Below are positions 1-11,300 of a stretch of 64,000 nt of DNA, in pieces. Source of the stretch: Cordia subcordata (Eukaryota > Streptophyta > Magnoliopsida > Boraginales > Cordiaceae). The notes below the pieces were generated by a model that saw only the letters and a list, made by a program, of their open reading frames with translations, was not told the DNA's origin and made no database searches. The position numbers and the translations under genes are program-made. The stretch is taken from contig JAPTOF010000012.1 of NCBI GenBank assembly GCA_028554755.1, positions 1,134,501 to 1,198,500 on the forward strand, given 5' to 3'. The stretch's first letter is position 1. Every line of letters begins with the position of its first letter.

Positions 1-3000
1 TGCCTATATGCAGCTTTTTGGGTATTGCTTGCCTATATACAACTCTTTGGGCATTTCTTGCCTATATATGCACACACTACTTTGGCTGCAAATTATGTTA
101 CTCTTGAATGACTGTTCCCATACATGGTGCAGGCACTTGGTAAATATCCTTGTCGACAGAAATGCATACGAGAAACATGAAGCTATTCCATACAGAAGTT
201 CCTGTTTAACTCACTTACTCAAAGAATCACTTGGAGGCAATGCCAAACTCTCTGTCATATGTGCTGTCTCCTCAGATTACAAGTACTTGACTTCATCTGA
301 TTTCCTGTTTTCTTCTTTCCAGTAACTTGTAATGTAACTGTGAACAGATTTATTTCCAGTCGGTACCTCTTGTGGTTTATGAAATAATGCAGGCTATATT
401 TGTCTGAATTACATTATAGAACTAATAAAAGAGAAAAAAATATTAGGCTGGATTCTAATTAAGATAATGAGGCAAATGCGTCTGAAATTGGATGTTTCCT
501 AAATGTAGGTGCAATAATGAAACAGTAAGCACGCTGAGATTTGGACAGCAGGTAAAGTTATTACAGAATGAGCCAGTGATAAACGAAAGAACAGAAGATG
601 ATGATAATGGTCTGAATAATCAGATTCGGCAGCTGAAGGTATTCTTTTGCTAAGAATTGAGGTAATTTCTCTCACTAGAGATGTTTCCCAAACTTGGCTC
701 ACGCTACTCTTATTTGTTGGTATGCAGGAAGAACTTGTAAGAGCAAAGTCAAATGGTGGCGATTTGGCCGGAAATGGCCAAGAATACTTCAGAGGGCAAA
801 GTGTGCGTGAGAGCTTGAATCAGTTGAGACTAAATCTTAATAATCACTTGCTTATTTTGCCCCGTGTAGACAATGATTCTGAAGCACAGGATGTACAGAT
901 CAATGAGGATGATGCAAAAGAGCTGCAAATTCAAATTGATAACCTACGGAGTGCACATAAAGAGAACCTAAGAGAAACATCTGAACATTATATGAATTGT
1001 TCAGAAGAAAGAGAAGATGAGGAGATCAATTCAGGAGGACATCATAAAAAGCTTTTAGAACAAAATTATAATATTCCACTTGCAGATAAACCCGCCAAAG
1101 TTTCTAATGCTTCAATAACGATTGATAAACCGGCCAAAGTTTCTAATGCTTCAATAACGATTGATCCTGCATTGGAGACTAGCATTCCAATCCTTGCTCA
1201 CAATCACCAGTCTGGAGCCCTCCCAGATCCATCTTTCTCTGAGTCTCCCAAGATCAAAAACAGTCATAGAAAGAGCATAACTCTATCATCAAATCTTGTC
1301 TCCAATCAGAATGAGGTGCAAGAGATTTACAAAAGCTCAGAACTCTCACATCATTCACAGAAACCAAGTGAGCATATCCGATCCTCCTTGAGGTCTAGTA
1401 GAATATTTTCAGGCCAAACTGAGTCCTTAGCCGCTAGTCTTCAGAAAGGCCTCCAGATAATCGATTATCACCCCAGGAACTCTGCTGCCAACAGATCTTC
1501 AGCTTCCTTCTCTTTTGAGCACTTGGCACTGAAACCAAGTCCCTCAGTTGACAAAGAAAATGCTTCTGCCCGAAGATTATCATTAGAGAGGCAAACTTGG
1601 GCTTCACTGTCTGCTGCTTCCCTTTGTGTGCATTGCCAAAAAATTATCCCTGTGAGTGGGGCAGGGAGTACAAATGCCCAGGCAGATCAAGAGCCTAAAG
1701 TATGTTAAGAATCATTCAGTTTCATCTATCTTATGTCATTATCATTGCTCTTATTTGTCAATCCCTTTTCCTTCTTAGAAGGATACCAGCAAAGAGAAGG
1801 AACTTGAAAGGCTTTGTAAGGAACAAGCCGCAAAAGTTGAGCAGCTCAACCAAATGGTGATGGTACTATATCCTCGGCATAATTAACAAGTCATGAATCA
1901 TGATTACGTTAAAATTTTTCATTAACTTGTACCTGATGTATGCAGCTAAGAGAATTCAAACACGGGTCGGAGCAAAAAGCTATCATTGTATCTAATAATG
2001 CTCCTAATCTTGATGAGAACAAGGTTTGATGTCATCTTGCTTCTTAAGTTATTTATCTATTTATTTATATTGTTTTTCTAACGCTCGGGCATTTACTGTT
2101 CTATTTTTCTAGCTCCTGAGGTTGAGTTCTAGCGACAATCATATGATGGAGTTCGTAGAGGAAAAGTGTGAAATACATAATGTCCAGGAAGATATGGATA
2201 ATAGCAATGAGCGCAGAGGTTTTGATATAAATGAGAAGGAAGCACTTCTGAGAGAAATTGAAGGTCTCAGGAGCAAGTTGCAGTTATATGCTGATGCTAG
2301 CAAGTTGCAGTTATATGCTGATGCTTCCACAAAAAGATCCACTGACAGACTCAGATCTTCTTTGTTGTCCCAGTCAATTCAATTGAGGAAGAGCCGAGCG
2401 TATGCTCAAGGTTTGAGTGAAGATGAATTTGAAAAAGAAAGACAGAGGTGGACAGAAATGGAAAGTGAGTGGATATCTTTAACTGATGAATTGAGAATTG
2501 ATATCGAATCTCATCGGCAACAAGCAGAAAAGGTCGAGATGGAATTGAGATTAGAAAAGACGGTCACAGAGGAATTAGACGATGCATTGCAAAGATCTGT
2601 TCTTGGACATGCTAGAATGATTGAGCACTATGCTGAACTGCAGCAGAAGTATGATGACCTGGTTGTAAAGCACAGATCTATCGTGGAAGGAATAGCAGAG
2701 ATAAAAAGGGCAGCTGCAAAAGTTGGAGATAAAGGCCATGGCTCTCGTTATGCAAAGGCCATGGCAAAGGAGCTTTCGGCTTCAAGAGCTGAAAGGGAGA
2801 GGGAAAGGGAATTACTGAAGAAGGAGAACAGAACTCTTAAGATTCAACTCAGAGACACTGCTGAAGCTGTACATGCTGCAGGTGAACTTCTAGTAAGATT
2901 GAGAGAAGCCGAGGAAACAGCAAAGGTTGCAGAGGTGTGGTGACTAGCTTCTTTGAGAATTTTTTTGTTTCTCATTTATCTTTTAGGATTGTGCTCATTA

Positions 3001-3270
3001 TCTCTGTCTATCCAGGAAAAATTTACTATCATGGAGGAAGAGAATGAGAAACTAAAGAAGCAAATGGACAAGCTGAAGAAAAAGCACAAGATGGAGATGA
3101 CCACCATGAAGCAATTTCTTGCAGAAAGCCGATTGCCAGAAGCTGCATTACAACAACCGCTATACAGGGAAGAAGACTCTGACATAGTGAATGACAACAT
3201 GGACTCGTTGCCATATGATGATCAAGCATGGAGGGCCGAATTTGGCGCAATATATCAACAACAATTCTGA
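1..3270 (+). CDS. KIN-12-type kinesin (KIN-12F-like), 3' part; 5' end outside window
   Basis: This is the end of the motor domain plus the whole coiled-coil tail of a plus-end-directed kinesin. By family, KIN-12 kinesins act on phragmoplast and spindle microtubules. Exons that keep frame: 133-282, 509-638, 728-1699, 1779-1856, 1946-2023, 2113-2934, 3016-3270 (TGA). The first two carry motor motifs ([40 protein letters not shown]) followed by the neck [13 protein letters not shown] and QIRQLKEELVRAK. The tail holds [10 protein letters not shown], a long charged coiled coil, [16 protein letters not shown], and the terminal [14 protein letters not shown] typical of the family. About 827 codons are visible. 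The VINE(x)TEDD neck fits the KIN-12F branch better than PAKRP1 or POK. Two in-frame tandem duplications lie in the tail (1085-1162 and 2272-2325). The 1856 exon end is the least certain, because GTGATGGTAC offers two donors. Confidence 0.85.
1085..1162 (+). repeat. 39-bp in-frame tandem duplication in kinesin tail
   Basis: Two adjacent 39-bp units (1085-1123 and 1124-1162) differ at one base (CCC versus CCG) and each encodes the 13-residue unit [13 protein letters not shown]. The frame is kept, so the tail is simply longer by 13 residues. Confidence 0.95.
2272..2325 (+). repeat. 27-bp in-frame tandem duplication in kinesin coiled coil
   Basis: Two identical 27-bp units (2272-2298 and 2299-2325) each encode SKLQLYADA. 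Nine residues do not fit a heptad, so the coiled-coil register shifts here. Confidence 0.95.
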
Positions 3271-4173
3271 TGTGCTTAAAGAATAGAATGGCCTTGGCTC
3301 TCAAGTTGTAGGAAGACTCTGGTGTAGCATGCAATAGAGAGTTTTACTACTGCAAAGGACCCTTCTTGGGACCTTGCAAATACATTTTTTTCCTGAACCA
3401 TACAAACTATTCTTTCCGAGTGAAAATTAATGTTATTTATTTATTTTTTTGCAAATATGCTTTCTCCTGAACTATAAAAACTATTCTTTTCGAATGAAAA
3501 TTGATGTTACTTATTAACGTGATTTTGATGATCATAAAAACAAAGAACTGCACTCATCTGGTATTAGATTTGAAAGTTCCTTATTGCATTATAAGCATAC
3601 TTGATGTGATCATTTATCTAATACTGCAAAGCATTTCACTAGAGAAATTTCTTACAGGCAGTGAATGAATACGAGAAACTGAGAAGGATTACAAATATTC
3701 ATGACGAATATAATTACATTTTGCATTTTTTCTCCTTTTTTTTTTTTGTCGGTCAGTCTATTTTGCTCCATTTCTAAGAAATAACACATGTGCCAATGCA
3801 AATTGTACAAGGATTTGGACAAAACCTTAAAATGTTATACCAAATCCTACACAAATTTGGAAACAAAAGAAATTTGTTATTACAGTTAAAAGGGAAAGGA
3901 TATCAAGGAATATTAACTGCAGAGCGGAAAAAGGATTCTTTGTTAGATGTTTTCTTCCACGGCTCCATTTTTTTTTATTTTCTTACTATAAAAATAATAT
4001 CTTACTTTGAAAAACAAGCAAAATTTTTAACCAAAATTATCAACCATGGATTTGTTTCCATTTGAAAAAGATTATCCAGCATCTTTATATGCAACTTCCT
4101 CGTCCGTTAATCACATCCTTCACAAAACATTTCTTACAAGACTTACTTTCTGCTAATACGATTGGTTGTTATC
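3271..4173. other. Spacer: kinesin 3' UTR and upstream region of HMA gene
   Basis: No gene is seen. An imperfect direct repeat of about 75 bp lies at roughly 3376-3440 and 3452-3515, both copies containing a TGAACxATAxAAACTATTCTTT core. The rest is AT-rich. A 91-codon open frame at 3790-4065 has no family likeness. Confidence 0.6.
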
Positions 4174-5153
4174 ATGGAGTCATCCTATAAACTCAAGCAA
4201 GCGAGCCATGATAACTATGCCTTCATGGTATGAATATTTGGTGATTACAGCTTCTTTCTTCATTGTTTTTCCCTTATTTTTATTCCTTTTTTTTGGGGGG
4301 AAATAAGTTTTCGGAAAACATTTGATTGCTTGATCCATATTCTTGCAGAGCTGTGTTCTGAGGGTGGATACAGCTACTCCTGGATGGCAAAAGACTGTCA
4401 TGAAAGTCTTGAACAATATCCATGGTATAAATACGATTTTCTGTATAACTATGATCGGATTATCATATGATCGACATAAATTAAACAGCTTACCTGTTTT
4501 TTTTTTCCGCCTTTTCCTATATTTTTCTAGGAGTATACAATTTCAGAATGGGTCAAGGCGGTATTGTTGTAGTTTCTGGAAAAGTGACACCAACATTACT
4601 TCTGAAGATTCTTGGGAAAGCAGGGAAAAAAGCAGAGGTATTAATGTGGCAATTTGGAGAATGTTCAAGCAACCTATTTGTGCCAGTTGTTTATGGAGAT
4701 GACATCCATTATGGTGGCTATGGACAACATGGTTATAGTCAAGGATATGGAAGCTCTGGCTACAATGGCTACAATGGCCATGATAATCACTATGGACATG
4801 GAGAGATTGGCTATTATGAAGGGTATGGGGGCACCAACTTTGGATATGGTGAGCGTGAATACGAGAGCAGACATGGAGGGTACGATGAAACCAACCACTG
4901 TGGAGACCATGTTCGTCATAGATATGACTATCGTGAATATGAGAGAAAACATGGAGGAACTGCTTACCATGGAGATGATAAGTACCACAATCGCGATGAC
5001 CATAGTCGCCAAAGGCATTGGTATAACCCGTTTTCAGATACCAATAGTGGCTATTCATCAAGGAATGTGGCAACTAGCTCAAGGCAAGGCCTTACGTCTC
5101 GCGCCATAGCCCGTGACAGTGAAGAGATGCCTAGCTGTTGCACCTTGATGTGA
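4174..5153 (+). CDS. HMA-domain isoprenylated-type protein (HIPP-like), Gly/Tyr/His-rich
   Basis: Exons 4174-4227, 4349-4424 and 4531-5153 give a 250-residue protein. The start is the ATG at 4174; exon 1 joins in phase 0 to SCVLRVDTATPGWQKTVMKVL, the first beta-alpha unit of an HMA fold. Exon 3 supplies the second half (GIVVVSGKVTPTLLLKILGKAGKKAEVL). The usual metal-binding CxxC loop is absent: the loop reads DTATPGW, as in a known subset of plant HMA proteins, so classical Cys metal coordination is unlikely. Residues ~90-215 are rich in Gly, Tyr and His (YGGYGQHG, GYNGYNGHDNHYG), which might bind metal or phase-separate; this is inference. The C-terminus CTLM is a CaaX box, with Met favouring farnesylation and membrane attachment. 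The gene is convergent with the LOG-like gene. Confidence 0.85.
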
Positions 5154-5825
5154 TAAAAGGACCTGCAAATGGATTTTCAGAAGCTGCACGTTCTAGAACA
5201 ATTTTTATAGCATCTAGAACGCTTCTATGTTCCCATGTTTTTGGATCGCCAATGGTTTTTGATATGGTGATTTTAGGCAACTTTTATTTTAAGCTTTTAA
5301 TGGCAGTTATTATTTGAATTTTCAATGCATTATTATTTTACAGTCTCTAATGCTTCTATTGATACTGATAGTGTGTGACTCTCGTGGCCAAGTATCTTGT
5401 ACCCAAGCATTTTCACCATTTTCACCATTTTCACTGTGTTCTTGTCATGATGTTGTGGTATGAAGTTACATGCCAATGGAGTACCTTTTATGCTATCGTG
5501 CATGAGGCTTCGCATCAGTTTGATGATGTTTTACCCCTGTTTTGTATGTTAAGAGTCGATGCTCAGTCAAAGGGCTGCTTATCTGGGCAAAACTAAGTTT
5601 CAAGTACTTCTGCAGTATCCGACGCCACAACTAAAGCACTTCCATATCAATAAACTTAGTGATTGTTAGTTTCACTCATGCTCGAAGAATAAAATCAAGT
5701 AAAACCGGGTAAGAAGGTGAATGATGTAGTACACGTTTCAAGAAAATCCTGGTGCTGTCTGTTTCTGTTAATCTCCGAGCATTTAGAATAAAGAGTACAA
5801 CATGCATAATTGGTAGCCAACCCTC
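5154..5825. other. Spacer between convergent genes (two 3' UTRs)
   Basis: This 670-bp region lies between the stop of the HMA gene and the stop of the LOG-like gene. It probably holds both 3' UTRs. A short ATTTTCACC tandem run lies near 5408-5434. No ORF here resembles a protein family. Confidence 0.6.
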
Positions 5826-7892
5826 TCACGATTGAGGCATGTTTCCTAACTCTCTTTGCAGTTCAGTTTCATCGTTACCTCTATGGCTAGGAGAAAGACC
5901 ATAAAATTCAGCCAAATATGCCAAAGCTTCTGAATTAGTGTTGCAAACTTTCCATAACGATGCAACCTCACCCTTAGCAACAGTACCCCAGTCCTCACAA
6001 TCATCGAGAAAGCCTAGCAGCTTAGAATAGAATGAGTCGTAATTCATCAAAAGAAAGGGAACAGGATGCAAGGATCCAATCCTTTCTAGTTGGATCAATG
6101 CTAGAATCTCAAAGATCTCATCTAGAGTGCCAATTCCACCAGGTAGGCCAACAACAGCTGTCCTATCAGAATTACTAGCTCTAACAGCAGCATCCACCAA
6201 TCCATGCTTCCTTGCAGAAAAAAATCTGCACATTGTTCGGGGAGTTAGAACCACATGTAGCAGCAAATCAGAAATAGGCCATTTTTCAAATGTTGAGTAA
6301 TCCCACCTGCAGGTAAGGTAAGTCTCTGATGGTAGATAAGGGTGGAAATTTGTAGCTGTCCATTCTCCAGCTTCTCTACCTATCTTAAATCCACCAACAG
6401 GCTTCCTGGCTTGCAGAGCACCTGTAGTGGCGGCATCCATGAGCCCTGGCCCTGCTCCGGACCATGATGTACAGTTCAAGAGGCTAGCAATCTGCCAAAG
6501 GAAGAAAATATTTAATCATTGAATGAGCCCATAGGCAATTAGAGGAAATCCATGCATAAGTTCATTCAATTTCACGTGCTAATGTGAAATAAAGTTGATA
6601 GACGCATACGAATACTACAAAAAACATTTTTGGGCATTGAATAACAAGACAAGAAACTTTCATCCAGTGACTTGCCTCTCTGCCCAATGCAAATGCTTGC
6701 TGGTAATGTGGATGGCTAGGTCCCATCCTCGAAGAACCCAAATATACAACACCCCTGCCAAGCCTGTTTATGAGTTCATAGCACTGCTCAATTTCCTTTT
6801 TGACCTGTAAATTCAGTAACCTGGTTACCTAACATTCATTGATCTGATACAGAAGTTAGTCTCCTGAGAAACTGCAAACAAGTAGTTGAAAAAAGGTTGA
6901 AAGGAATATCTATGACAATAAGAAATGCCATCTTGTTATCAACTTCTATTCTGTACATGTTATCCACTGGGCTCCTTGATCATGTTACAGACCTGAAATG
7001 CATCACTAAGACGCCTAACAGAACCATGAAATGATATAATTGCATTTTCGGATACAAACTAAATTTAAATGATGCAAGCCATAATAGTCCGAACTCCTCG
7101 TGATCAAAGATTAATACAGGTCATAACTTCCAAATATCTAAATCTTTTTTAGTATATCTTCACGATTTTAATCCTCCAACACCATCCCCAAAATCACAGA
7201 TTAAACAAGTAATTGTTGAAATCTTGAAGACGATTACACAATGGAGTTTGCAGGAGAATTATCTCAAGGAAGACTATATTTGCAAAATGCCATAACCAAA
7301 GCTCCAGTAAAAATAACACAACGCTTGACATATATTTTCGATCATTAAAATTCCTCAAAGTGAACCACACACGTACAACCAGCATCTTGTTCACAAAAAA
7401 ATATATATATATCATCTTCCAGGCAAGAGCATGGACCCAATACACACACACAGAAAAAAATGAACTGCAGATACATAAAACATAGACAAAGCAACACTAC
7501 TAAATTATATGAACATATTCTTCCGTCATCTACATAACTGAATACATAGGAACTTTAACAAACAACAAAACTGAAATATCAAATCCTTCCATAAATGTCA
7601 AATTTGAAGCATACATGACAAAAAAATTACTGCACAGCTTTGAATTGTCGAAGGGCAGAATAATATATTTTACCTCATATGGACTTTTTCTCTCGTCAAA
7701 ATCAGTGTTCTTAAGTTTATTGCAGCAAAAGGCACATCTTGGTCGAGGCTTAATCTTTGCCAACTTGAAATCAACTACGCTAAAGATTTTATCATTCCCA
7801 CAATAATATGAAAACTTTGTAGCCCTTTGTTGAGAATGAGTGAGGCAAAAATGAGAAACAGATGAACTATGATTACCTAGAGAAAAACCCAT
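5826..7892 (-). CDS. LOG-like / lysine-decarboxylase-family protein (cytokinin riboside-5'-P phosphoribohydrolase fold)
   Basis: Exons in gene order: 7674-7892 (ATG at 7892), 6676-6804, 6307-6491, 5826-6225 (TGA). They give 933 nt and 310 residues. The Rossmann-like LOG fold is shown by LGSSRMGPSHPHY, WSGAGPGLMDAA (residues ~126-137), RKHGLVDAAVR, and the signature PGGIGTLDE (residues 206-214), whose Arg, Gly and Glu form the nucleotide/ribose site in LOG enzymes. By family it would release free cytokinin base or hydrolyse a related nucleotide monophosphate. It most resembles the longer, less studied plant lineage often labelled putative lysine decarboxylase, so the substrate is uncertain. 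The first 73 residues (Cys/Lys-rich, PRPRCAFCCNKL) lie outside the domain. Intron 2 appears to use a GC donor (minus-strand AG|GCAAGT at 6675), the only junction that restores GRE-IASLLNC. Confidence 0.85.
6492..6675 (-). other. Probable GC-AG intron in LOG-like gene
   Basis: On the minus strand exon 2 ends ...GGCAGAGAG and the intron starts GCAAGTCACT. AG|GCAAGT is the known strong consensus for GC-AG introns. The acceptor is ...TTTGGCAG|ATTGCTAGCC. Splicing at any GT nearby would break the conserved GRE-IASLLNCTSW junction. Confidence 0.75.
6805..7673 (-). other. Long intron 1 of LOG-like gene
   Basis: This 869-bp intron runs from minus-strand donor GAG|GTAAAATA at 7673 to acceptor TTTACAG at 6805. 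It is AT-rich with no protein-like frame. Confidence 0.75.
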
Positions 7893-10413
7893 TTGATATG
7901 CTCAAAGAATAGTAAAAAGGACCAATTTTTTAAGCATAAAAACGATTTTCAGATGCTCAAATCATAACAAGATTCAATCTTTAGCATAAAATCATTTCCT
8001 CAGATGCTTAAAATAAAGTAAAAAAAGTTCATTTGGTAGCATAAAATCCAGTAAAAATATTGAATCTTTAGCATAAAACCATTTGCTCAAAAAATGGTAA
8101 AAAGGTTCAACTTTTAGCATCAAATGTTGGTGATCAGTTTACAAATGAGGTGGGTATTGCTGTGTTGGACAAGGAATAAGTTGCTAAGCTCTTGCTTCTT
8201 GTGCCATTTGCTGAACAAGCCGATGAAATTGTGCTGCGATGTTATCAAGCAAAGTGGTATGCAGGGGAAATTTCAAAACTTTTTGGGGTTAAAGGGGGAA
8301 TTGAATAAGTTTCTGGACTGTTCAGAATTTTGGATATATTGATTTGCTCCCTATTTTTCAAAAAAAAAAAAAATGATAATTAGGCATAATTGTAATTTTA
8401 TGAAATGGAAATCCATCGAATGTGACCATAGGTTTTATTTTCACTTTACAGATATTCAGAATTGGAAATGTTTCAATTAAATAAAAAAAATTATGAAAAT
8501 ATCAAAGGTCTAATAAAGGTGCCCATGAAATAATGAAATGTTCCCATGAAATAATCTGAAAGTATATTATTATCTCTTTTAGATAAGTTAAGTTATTATA
8601 TGCAAAGTCATATTTCTAATTCCCTGGAAGTTTTCATCTTCGTTAATAATTATAAACGCCAATGAATTCTTTTGGTGCGGGCAAAATATTAGCTTATCGT
8701 GCTGAAACTATACTGTTGAAAGATATTTTAGCAATAGTAAGCTTGAGCAAATATTTGGCATAAATTAGAATAGTTTATGCAACAAAAATGGCATTTTCTC
8801 GTTTATATATGTCGATTAATTTATATCAAAATCTCAGCCCTGAGATGTCACACCCTTTTTATCTTGCTCCATGATTCTGCATAGGATTTTTTTTTTTTTT
8901 TTTTTATCTATCATAGTGAAAATTCAATTACGAGTACAAGAATGGATGAGAGAGTGAGTGTTCTTAAACCGAAAATCGGAGAAAATAAATATGTCATGAA
9001 GTTGATCCTCTGTTTGGCCAGCCCCTTGACCAGAAGAACCAAAAGAGAAAAATGAGCAAATAAGTTACATAATGCTGCATCAGGCGGTGTCTTATGGCAA
9101 CTTGGAGCTCGACTAGCTTAACTTGGAAGTTGAAGCAGAGGTGGTAAGGAAGTGAAAACTCTCAAGCTGAGTAATTTTGTTGCAACTGCAACTTGTTAGA
9201 CCCTTCTCCAACGGTTATATGCAATGATGCCGACCTGTAGCAATGTCATTGCTTTGAAACATCTAATGAATGATCTGTTGCTCCATTATGCCACTTGACC
9301 TTGTGTTTGTTAGTTATCTACCTGGGATTGTAAACAAAGAATACATTATTCAAGGTGAGAAATGAACACAAGCGATTACAGTTGAATGAAGCTACGAGGC
9401 CTGAGCTAGCACCTATCAAAGATCTTACAAGATCTATCAGAAAATAAGATTCAACAATGCATCCTAAACGTCTTAGTTTGTCAAAAATGAAAAACAAGAA
9501 GGGGAGATGAGGAAATGGAAAGCAATCTAAAATAACACTCTCCAGTCTAGGCTCAGGGAAAGGAGAAAAATGAATGGGTATAGCCCTTCTGATCTGTGGA
9601 CCCTTCATAATGTCTAGAACAAGGTGTGTCCAGTAAGGTAAAAATAATGGGTCCAGAATATCAAAAGAGACTGACCACTAGTCTAATTCTCTCCATAGCT
9701 TTGTTCCTCTCATATCCTTGTGCTGAACTATGGAAGAAAAAGCCAGAGATTTCTTTCTAGCAAGATTCTTGGTGCATATCTGATCGTTCAACCTTCATCA
9801 CTGGCAAATACTTTCTGAGATATACTCAAGTACAATGGGATAACAAACGTTGTTGGAAGAACATCTCCCAAAAAATATTTGAACAACACTGCTATATCAG
9901 CGTCATGGCAATGGAAGTTCATTTATTGTCAACAGCTAGCATAAAAGCAATAAACCTTAACTGGTTCATGATATAAACATCAAGAAATTCTAATGATAAA
10001 GGTCAGTAAAGTCAGTTATTAACAATACATCATGAAGGCCCAGAACATATTTGCTGAACCTCTTAAAGAATTGTACAGAGGGGGTATACCAAAATAAATA
10101 CACCACCAAATCCTAAAATCAGAAGAGGACACTTGTGCAGTTGAAGGTGATATATTACAAAGTCCCTTACACTATCAATGCAGAACTGGTTGACTATACC
10201 TATCCTATTTTATCTGCAGACAAAAAGTATGGAACCAAAAAATCAATGAATCTTGATTACTTCAATAACTATTTGGTATACGCACAGGGATGCATCCAAA
10301 AAGGCAATACTGGGGTCACAGATAATAAAAATGGTCCAGAATTCCAGCATCAGTGAGATCTCATACCGGAAATGAAGCTAGCTGGAGCAAGGACGGAGCT
10401 ATTCCACTTCTAA
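7893..10413. other. Spacer: promoter of LOG-like gene and 3' flank of small membrane protein gene
   Basis: No gene is recognised. Immediately upstream of the LOG-like ATG, about 7895-8125 is a degenerate array of 50-60 bp units. Each contains TTTAGCATAAAA and ATTTGCTCAAA-like words (copies near 7945, 7980, 8035, 8070 and 8110). Homopolymer T lies at 8888-8905. Short open frames at 9318-9608 and 10135-10356 look random. Confidence 0.55.
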
Positions 10414-11300
10414 TCACTTGCCATAGCCATACTTCTTTCTCAGTCGGTCTTTGACAAAGTCATTCCTGGCCTTGATCCTAGCTTGTTGTGGGCCAACATT
10501 TACATATGAAAGATGCAAACCATAAGCAAAAAGAGAACTCCCAGCAAGGAAGCATGCCACCGTCATCGCCAATTTCCCAGGCGTTGAAGGAAAGCACAAC
10601 ACCATCCGATAATCGCACCCTACAACCTTAATTTTTCGGGAAAACTTATGCTAATGAACTGAATCTGTGAGGTCTAAAGGATCATTCCACCTGACAAGAG
10701 ACAAATAACTCATTCAAACATACAAGAATCAAAATTTCTAAGTTTCTCCTATAAATATTTCCATCAACAAAGTGCAAAATGACTGCCCGTGTTTTGTCAA
10801 AGTTGCACGAGAACACAGAGTTACCCTGATAATCTAATAACCTCCTGCCTGTAAGGGCCGACAAAGACCTCAATTTTGCAAATCCTTTGAAATACCAGAT
10901 AATTAGCACCCAAGAAAAGAAAAAAGATTGCGTTTTTTTAAGGTAGCAAATTATACCATTTAAAAAAAAAAAGATAAAAAATTTACAAAAAGCTGTTTTA
11001 GCCCCCGAATAGATCTCTTATCACTATCCAGATCCCAGAAAGTTTAGATAACACCCACCAAGAGAGCATATTAACAACAAAAAGCTTGTTCCTGAAATTT
11101 TGATCTAAAAAAATATAATTGGCAGCTTACACAAGCAATAATAAGATTAAGAAGGCAATATTAAGCAATAAAATTTATAAATAGAAGTTAAGTATTGCCT
11201 AAAGCTTACCAAAATGAAGAGATAAATACTGGGTTTCGACTAGCTTTGGCTTCTGAAGAAAGACGAACACTGCTGCGTTTCAAACGTGCTTTTGCATAAA
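10414..11300 (-). CDS. Small single-pass membrane protein (63 aa) with intron in 5' UTR
   Basis: The coding part is 10414-10605 (ATG at 10605, stop at 10414). The 63-residue product has a short N-terminus (FPSTPGKL), one hydrophobic segment at residues ~13-31 (AMTVACFLAGSSLFAYGLH), then a basic tail (PQQARIKARNDFVKDRLRKKYGYGK). The hydrophobic span plus charged tail resembles small conserved mitochondrial or organelle membrane proteins, but I cannot name a family. The leader looks spliced: a non-coding exon from ~11300 to 11210 has donor TTTTG|GTAAGCTT, and the acceptor CTCTTGTCAG falls at 10691, ahead of GTGGAATGATCC and the ATG. A clean leader intron supports a real gene despite the short ORF. 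The transcript start is a guess. Confidence 0.6.

Noticed and set aside
3790..4065. 91-codon open frame between kinesin and HMA gene
   Set aside because: Low-complexity AT-rich translation, no family likeness, no splice partners.
4543..5073. Long minus-strand open frame (176 codons) opposite the HMA gene
   Set aside because: Mirror of the Gly/Tyr/His-rich repeat coding on the + strand; the + frame has the HMA fold and correct splice sites.
6226..6306. Unspliced LOG-like frame including a 27-residue insert (the whole 5826-6479 open frame)
   Set aside because: The insert is an 81-bp GT-AG intron; splicing restores YLTC-RFFSARKHG as in the family.
7194..7451. Minus-strand open frame within LOG-like intron 1
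   Set aside because: AT-rich, no conserved motif, inside a well-supported intron.
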